From Bolinopsis microptera (lineage: Eukaryota; Ctenophora; Tentaculata; Lobata; Bolinopsidae), in NCBI RefSeq assembly GCF_026151205.1, contig NC_087080.1, forward strand, positions 10,463,837 to 10,527,836: DNA of 64,000 bases. The letters are read 5' to 3'. This document shows positions 1-64,000 of the stretch, in pieces. The position numbers and the translations under genes are program-made. The notes under the pieces are model-generated. The model saw only the letters and a list, made by a program, of their open reading frames with translations, made no database searches and was not told where the DNA came from. The first letter of the stretch is position 1. Every line of letters starts with the position of its first letter.

Positions 1-1470
1 AGGATACAAAAGTGGTAATTTGTAATTATGAATTAGTTTTATTGAATACACAATATTAGTAATCCTGAAATGCTCGCTACATAAACCTTCTCATCCCTTT
101 CGAATTTCGATACTAACATTCTATATCATTAGTCATAAGCATGGCACGTTCCATACTATGATATAATATTGATACAATTTATCTTTAAGTGTTGGGTGAT
201 TATAAATTTAAATTTTTGGGTCAACAATCGTCATTGTTCAACTGCGGGACCAGTGCCATTAAAAAGTAAAACAAATCATATTATGTTTCAACAAAGTTCT
301 CATAATATTTATTGACATATTAATTTATCAACCAAAATCGGTATAAAAATATAACATGTTATCGATCCTCAGAAAGATACATACAAGTGATATACACGTT
401 TGCTGATGAGTATTACTACTGGAAATGAAAAGTCTGCAAAAATAACTGGATGTGATGGTTGACAGTTTGAGTTAAAGCGTTCACCTTTTGATTGAAAATC
501 TCTTAAACACTTTACAATTTATTTTGAGACATTAAACGGAAATCAAAAACAAACAACAGAAAAAAAGGGTTATTTTTTAACGATTTTGTGTTGGCCATCT
601 TCCAACCAACATTCCCAAAACAAAACAAAGTTATTTATAGTCGCAGGTATCTCATGCGCACGTTTTGAAACTACATAACCATTAACAATTAAATTCTAAC
701 AATCAATTTGCTGTCCTCACCTAATACAGAATATACACTTTCACGTGCAACGATTAAATAAATTGTCCAATTACAACAACCGACGTTTTGTAGACGTTGC
801 GGCCGCCTGGATATCCATCTCCGTATGGATTCCATAATGTCATCTCTCAATCAGCCGAAAGTCTCAATGCAGATAACGAAAGTTCCCTTGTTTTTCTACT
901 GCGACTGAACAAACACATTCTGTGTTTTACATCACAATTCTCAACTTCCTGTTTCTCTCTAATAATATCGCACATGAATATTACAGTTAATGTTCATGTT
1001 ACACTGCTGCTGCTACTGACAAAGTCTGGAGTTAATCACGTGACATGCTCACGTTACAGTCACGTGAGTGCTCAGTGGTTCCAAGAGTGTACAGACTGTA
1101 AACACTTGTTCAGCACTTCCATCCATTGTTTTCGTTCCTCTCGGCTGTCCGCTGATAAAAGGTATCTGAGGAGAGAGATTATATTTAATATTAGATTGTA
1201 TTAGAGAGATAATAATTAGACCACTTTGGTGAATTATCGAGTATTACAATATTCCAAAACCGATAATTTCCAGGAATGAGAAGGCTGAGAGGATTACAGA
1301 ATTCTCATTGTTGTCTAAAAGTTCCGGGTCCAGGAAGACGCGAGAAACGGACCGCATCACAATTACCATGACGTATTAACACAGGTCCGAGAATTAGAGT
1401 TCACAACAAGTTCATAAGAGAGGAATTAAAGTTTATAAGAAGTTTCTAGAGAGAATTTAAAGTTACTTAC
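1..1470 (-). other. intron 18 of anillin (incomplete)
   Basis: No segment here, in the required phase, resembles the missing PH tail (the 'D-T-K-E-E-R-D-x-W' helix region). Two CACGTG palindromes lie at 1037 and 1061 and another near 742. Otherwise it is plain AT-rich sequence. Confidence 0.7.
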
Positions 1471-59283
<57,813 letters not shown>

Positions 59284-60002
59284 CCTATTGGAAACATTTT
59301 AACTGGTATACGGTAAATTTTATCATTATATATAAAGCATGCAATTGCATTGTAGCTTATAACTATAATTTAATTGTATCTCAGAATGTTTTTTACAGGT
59401 CACTCTTATCACTATTATCATCCAGGGTTCGAATCCCAGTGTCACCAAGTCTAGGGAGTAATTAAGGACCCATTGGATCCATGCAATCTCCTTGGTCGAG
59501 TAAACCAAATGATAAGAAACTTGATGAGGGGTACCTGCTAGAAGATCAAGAATCTTATTAGGATACCCCTTCAGTAAGTCTAAATTGTAGTGTACTGTAA
59601 ATATAGGAATATTACTATTAACTACTAAAGTAAAGTAATGTAAAATAAATTAAAGTAAAATTTATGATATCACATCATCGCATGTCAACAAAATATCATC
59701 GCACAATTTGAAAAAATATATAATGAATATTTCCCCACCAACATTAATTATTTATCAAATACAATATTTTTTTAAATGTATCAAAACATTATCCAATTTT
59801 AAAAACCTAATCAAACTTCCCGGTGGAATAAAGATTTATAAAACGCTTCTTTGCCACATAAGGATGAAACCAAAGCTAAAGATAATCGTTATGTTTCTCT
59901 TTATTACATAACTAGCTCCCTCAATTATTACTAAAACTTCATTAGAAACATTTTAAAAAAAGCAATTATTTGTAATACTTCTAGAAATCATATCTTTCTT
60001 AA
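59284..60002. other. anillin upstream flank
   Basis: Apart from the SINE-like fragment, plain AT-rich sequence. A TATA-like ttatatataatg reads toward the gene at about 59325-59336, 45 bp upstream of the ATG. It may or may not be the core promoter. Confidence 0.5.
59391..59520 (+). repeat. SINE-like fragment with box B
   Basis: GGGTTCGAATCCC at about 59425 is a perfect B box, followed by sequence typical of a SINE body. Box A is not clear. It lies just upstream of anillin exon 1. Confidence 0.35.
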
Positions 60003-60530
60003 ATCCTTCTATACTAATTTAGTTTTAAAGCCTAAAACTGCCACAGAGTTCTTGACGCCTGGAGGGAGTTTATTCCAATATGGAATAACTCGCTTGACAG
60101 AAGAGAAGACTTCCGGACATTCTTGATTTCAGTTAAACTTCTACAGGATCTGCTAATTCTACACATCCCCGATCCATAACAGTGGCGTAACATTGCCTGT
60201 TGGCGCCCCTGCCGAAAATGCGCCCCCCTGTTGGCGCCCTCTCCCCTTTTGACGCCCCTCCCTGAACTAATTAGGTGATTTTATTGGATACGCAGGTAAA
60301 ATCTCTAAAAAAGTGTGATTCTAGAGCAAAACGTGCAGTTTTGCTAGTACCTTAGTTAAGTTTCTCAAAATTTTCCCACATTTAAACGACGATTTTGTGC
60401 AGCGGGGTCAGCGGGGCCCTTTGTTACGCCACTGATCCATAATCAGTCAAACCACTTGTTACTTTAAAAGCCTCTATGAGGTCCCCACTAACTATCAGGA
60501 TGACAAGCTGACTGAAGGGTGTGAAATTCC
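60003..60530 (-). pseudogene. LINE ORF2 C-terminal remnant
   Basis: On the minus strand the flanks of the MITE at 60180 read RGDLIEAFKVTSGLTDY and then a decayed equivalent of the 'FFSxRVxxxWNxLP' tail. This is the C-terminus of jockey/CR1-type non-LTR retrotransposon reverse transcriptases. Frames are broken. It shows that the MITE landed inside an older LINE. Confidence 0.65.
60180..60434. mobile_element. hAT-like MITE, 255 bp, 8-bp TSD
   Basis: Terminal inverted repeats CAGTGGCGTAAC / GTTACGCCACTG, flanked by the 8-bp duplication ATCCATAA (60172-60179 and 60435-60442). The CAGNG terminus and 8-bp TSD are hAT hallmarks. It has no coding capacity. Its ends are rich in ggcgccc. Confidence 0.9.
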
Positions 60531-60563
60531 CAGTATGGCTACAGTTTATGTCTTGTTTCATTT

Positions 60564-61255
60564 AAAAAAAAGAAAAAGGGGGGACCCCTAACCCATGTAG
60601 CTGAGCCACCTCACAGCAAGTAGACCAAAGTGGCTCTTGCTTGTGAACGGTGCATCAACTACCCGCCGAAGCAATTTTTGACTTGGCTCTTGGCTTGTTA
60701 TTTGTGGTCAGCTATCATTTCAGAGACACGATCTACAAACACAGTGCAGAGCGGTCCCATACCTCCGGAGGTTGTGAAGACTAGAGCTAGAGAGGGACAA
60801 AGGATCCTTTCTCTGACTGAAGTACTCTCTCTTCATACAAATCTTTCTTTTTTTTCTCATGATCTCTATAGATCTTATGTAGTGGCTTAAATATATTTGT
60901 GTCACAGTTAGGATGTGTGACCCTGATGTCAAAGAATGTTCTTTCAAAGGGTGCATACAATCCGACAGCTGCAACATCAAGACGGGCTTCATCCTGGGTG
61001 CAATTCTTCCTTGAGAATGAGCTTGGTTGGACTGTCAGGAGTGCTAGTTCTATCCTTACGTCTTTACACTTTGCTTGAACTCGGAGGAAGAATGGCATTG
61101 TGGCGCATGGAAACGTATCCACCTAGTTTACAATCAAGGGCGTGGTAGAAACTGTTTACATTTCCGTAGGCACATTTAGAAGGCACTCCTTGGATCTTCC
61201 AACCATACCATAGGCGTATGCTGTCTTGGAACTTCTGCTTGTTCAGAACATAGTT
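60564..61255 (-). pseudogene. decayed retroelement protein, copy 1
   Basis: The minus strand encodes, with frameshifts, a Cys-containing segment (FQDSIRLWYGWKIQ then VNSFYHALDCKLGGYVSMRH). A C-terminal block follows (FFDIRVTHPNCDT then KGSFVPLVFTTSGGM). The same two blocks occur in the copy at 61832-63665. I know them as a recurrent C-terminal region of transposon proteins in invertebrates, but I cannot name the superfamily. An A-rich run lies at the low-coordinate end. Confidence 0.7.
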
Positions 61256-61439
61256 GAGGTTTTATTTGATATATATATATGACCATGAATGAAGTGGGAA
61301 CCCAAAAGGCTGCTTATGAATGGAAATTGAAAGTGCACTTGCACTGGCAGATGTAACCATGCAAAATATATATATTTTGGTGCTGTGTGGTTCCCCTTGA
61401 AATAATACAGTACAGGGGCACTAATCTTCGACGTTTAAA

Positions 61440-61831
61440 TCATATCATCAATAAAGCACAGTTAAAAGATGAAAATAAATTCAAGCAATATACAAAAAAT
61501 GTCTTGCAGAGATAAAAGCATGGATGGTGAACAACTACATGAAACTGAACGAAACAAAGACAGAACTACTGGTGTTAGGAAAGAGCCATGTTCTAAAAAA
61601 GTGTGAACTCAGTGTCAGACTGCAATTTGGAAGCACTGAAATTCTGCCTACGGAGTGTAAAGGAGATAGCTGGAAGAGTCTGGGTGTCAAATTTGATGAA
61701 TCTCTAAATATGGAAAGACAGATCAATAATGTCAAAAGGAAATGCAGCTGGACAATGATGAACCTAAGAACCATTGGTCGTTACCTGGATGAAGGCATTA
61801 AATTGATGCTAGTGAAACAACTGGTCATATC
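61440..61831 (+). pseudogene. LINE reverse transcriptase fragment, left part
   Basis: Encodes WMVNNYMKLNETKTELLVLG and SLGVKFDESLNMERQINNV. These are hallmarks of the C-terminal (thumb/connection) part of jockey/CR1/L2-type reverse transcriptase. It is interrupted at 61831 by an insertion and resumes in frame at 63679. The upstream RT core is not intact. Confidence 0.85.
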
Positions 61832-63665
61832 AAAAAAAAAAAAAAAAAAAAAAGGAAGCAACTCACGGTATCACTCTCATAAGAGAACCAAATATACACA
61901 ATAAGGTTTGGTACTTTATCTGTACCTCCCCTTTCATAGAAATAATACCAAAAATATACACCTATCTTTAAGAAATCAACATCTGATATAAAACATTCGA
62001 TCAACCAAAATTAAGACAATTTTCCTGTTAATAATTTAACGGCACTCATAAGAGGTCATACTAGGTATAAGTCCAAATGCTGTGTCAGCAACCGTTTTTG
62101 TTACTTTCTTTTCTTCTTGACTCCTCACACCATGAACTGATACCACTAAGCTTTTAAGCATAGCAAAGCATATCTTGGTCCTGATGTAGTTGATAACATC
62201 TGTGTAGCTCTCCTTTCTCTTTTTTGATATCAATCTAGCAAGACGTTTGTGAAATCTGTCACATTCTGGTGCTGTAGTCCCTGCTGTAGAAAATACTAGA
62301 GGAATGAAAGACGCTCTTTCAGTGTTGATGACTCGTGAGTTATACTTAGTTTTTTTTTCTTCCTCATTTCTCTTGTACAACTTGTCCAGGGGAACATTAA
62401 GGTTTGATGGTGCATTTGGGTGTGTTATTCTTACATCCATGAAAGTCCTGGCATTCCTGCCATATAATCCAGTTGCAACAATATCTAGCCTTGCTCCGCT
62501 GTCAGTAGTAGTTCCTTTGGGATGAAGTTCTGGAGACGTTGGTACCCAGTGACATAAAGTGAGGAATCTAAGAATCTAATTCCTAGCCATATTAATTTCC
62601 ATAGCCACGCCGACTAATTTTTGTCAACAAAATTATTAAATCAACTTTAAAATAGTCGCTCTCGGTTGTTACACACTGTAACGCCGCGCACTGTACTTTA
62701 ATTCTATATTTATCTGAGATGTTCGAATCGAGCGCAAATGCCAGATTCCTGTCAGGATCCTAGTTCTTGCGCTTAACTTGCGCGTTACCAAATAATCCAA
62801 GATATTTCTGTCAGGATCCAAGATTTTCCTACTACCAGTATGGTAGTATGGACTGTTTGGTAGTATGGTAGTATGGTAGTTGCAGGAACGCGCGAAGACC
62901 TATATGTAAATATTACTAAAGCGTACATGGAATCGTATCCTAGTCGGTTAATCCGTCGGTACTATATTAGCAGATCGCGAGTTCGAGACCCGGAAAGGAA
63001 TTTTTTCACAATCTTTTGGCAATTATGAATAACTATACTAATGAATTAATAACTATACTAATGAATAACTAAACCTCTGTAATATAACTAGCAAAGTAAA
63101 ATGAAATCGTTATCCGGCCGCGGAGCGGCCGAAAAATTTATGGTAGTCGTTTTAAAAATATATGGTAGCCGTTTTTTCTTTCCAGACTGGATTCCTAGTC
63201 CCTTTTTAAATTTATGTCACTGGGCGTTGGTAAGAGAGCTGGCTCAGTATAAACGTTTCTACATTTAGCCTCACGTAGTAGATCTGCTTCGGTTTCTACA
63301 AGCACTGTATGTCTAAAGGAAACATACCCTCCTTTTTTACAAGATAGGGCATGATCGACGGAGTTTCTTTCTCCACACGCACAGTGTTTAGCAATATCTT
63401 GTATAGGCCAGCCATATCGCAAACATATACCATCTCTAAAGTCCTTCTTGTTCAAGCAGTAACCATAAGACTGCATTGGGAGGGCTGACAGCCAAGATGA
63501 ACTGCCTTTTTGTGTAGCCAGTGAGAACGATCTTTTCTTTGCTGGAGAACTTATTGCGTTTTCTATTCTGAGTCTCTCTGCTGCAAAATCTTTTTCTTTT
63601 TCAGTTTTCAGTGCTGCTTTGGTGTTTGCAATAGCTGTGAGGTCAAGTTTGCCTAGATCATATCT
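61832..63665 (-). mobile_element. retroelement insertion within the LINE
   Basis: Flanked by a 13-bp duplication, aactggtcatatc (61819-61831 and 63666-63678), which fits target-primed insertion. The minus strand encodes HCACGERNSVDHALSCKKGG (63476-63195) and MDVRITHPNAPSN...SFIPLVFSTAG (62440-62036), the same family as 60564-61255. The low-coordinate end is a run of about 20 A. In coding orientation that is a 3' T-run, the opposite of a normal poly(A) tail. Confidence 0.75.
62545..63224. mobile_element. 680-bp non-autonomous DNA transposon, 8-bp TSD
   Basis: Terminal inverted repeat CCCAGTGACATAAA at both ends, flanked by the duplication CGTTGGTA (62537-62544 and 63225-63232). It splits the retroelement ORF, and the reading frame closes across its removal. 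It contains a tRNA-like box B (gagttcgagacccgg, about 62979-62993) and a tatggtagt run (62838-62880). Confidence 0.85.
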
Positions 63666-63678
63666 AACTGGTCATATC

Positions 63679-63949
63679 TAAATTAGACTACTGTAATTCT
63701 CTTTACATGAATCTACCCAAGACCAGATTGAACAAACTTAGATCAACCCTTAATGGGGCAGTTCGTTTCATCTATAACATAGAAGAGAGGACCACAGACT
63801 TGGTTCCCTTCTATAAGAAGGCCCACATACTCCCTATAGACCAACGAATCTTCTTCAAAGTTTGTCTTTTAACCCACAAATCAGTTCACGGTACTACACC
63901 TGATTACCTCAAAGCACTACTGGATGTGGATGTAGTGGATATGATATAG
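63679..63949 (+). pseudogene. LINE reverse transcriptase fragment, right part
   Basis: Continues the LINE interrupted at 61831. A LDYCNSLYMNLPKTRL block is followed by LRSTLNGAVRFIYNIE and LPIDQRIFFKVCLLTHKSVH, the classic C-terminal sequence of jockey/CR1/L2-type elements. A stop follows at about 63947, after which the family's tail is degraded. Confidence 0.88.
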
Positions 63950-64000
63950 AGCTTTCAAACACCATGACCAGGTCGAAGAGACCTGGTGACCATCTCATGC

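Noticed and set aside
1-1470. Last PH exon of anillin
   Set aside because: No minus-strand segment in the required phase resembles the C-terminal PH helix; the gene must continue past the edge.

Overview
This is animal DNA. It is AT-rich, intron-rich and crowded with transposable elements, and it is dominated by one gene read right to left: anillin, the scaffold of the cytokinetic contractile ring. I placed 18 coding exons by hand between the ATG at 59283 and 1471. Every one of the 17 junctions has a GT donor and AG acceptor, and all reading phases agree. They give about 1,034 codons. The protein runs from a basic N-terminal motif, through a long Ser/Pro/Lys-rich disordered part, to the anillin homology domain and most of the PH domain. 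The last PH exon(s) must lie left of base 1. The transposon content (LINE pieces, hAT-like elements, a GC-rich hairpin family) suggests a marine invertebrate, perhaps an early-branching one, but I cannot name the species.

Layout from the gene's 5' side. 59284-64000: upstream flank, a nest of decayed transposons (a LINE ORF2 tail carrying a hAT-like MITE; a second LINE split by a retroelement, itself split by another short element). 50974-59283: exons 1-9, encoding the disordered half; intron 3 carries a foldback element with 12 copies of one motif. 34094-48191: exons 10-15, encoding the anillin homology domain. Its introns hold three tRNA-Asp(GTC) genes, a tandem dimer of a 755-bp hairpin element, a second hairpin element, and three minisatellites. 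One minisatellite (31 bp, about 60 copies) runs into the 3' splice site of exon 15. 2660-34093: a 31.4-kb intron that splits the homology domain from the PH domain. 1471-2659: exons 16-18 (PH domain).

The most interesting signals concern the 31-kb intron. It contains three candidate coding exons on the gene's own strand (7880-8842, 4009-4194, 3250-3396). Each has a good donor in the same phase (0) as the normal upstream exon, so each could splice in frame to the PH exons. The largest has an upstream in-frame stop and a TATA box. This would give short PH-domain proteins from internal promoters. The intron's donor has a hairpin element within 18 nt, and the preceding intron ends in an array of copies resembling its own 3' splice site. 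The palindrome CACGTG is also about six times more frequent here than base composition predicts, often in tight clusters.
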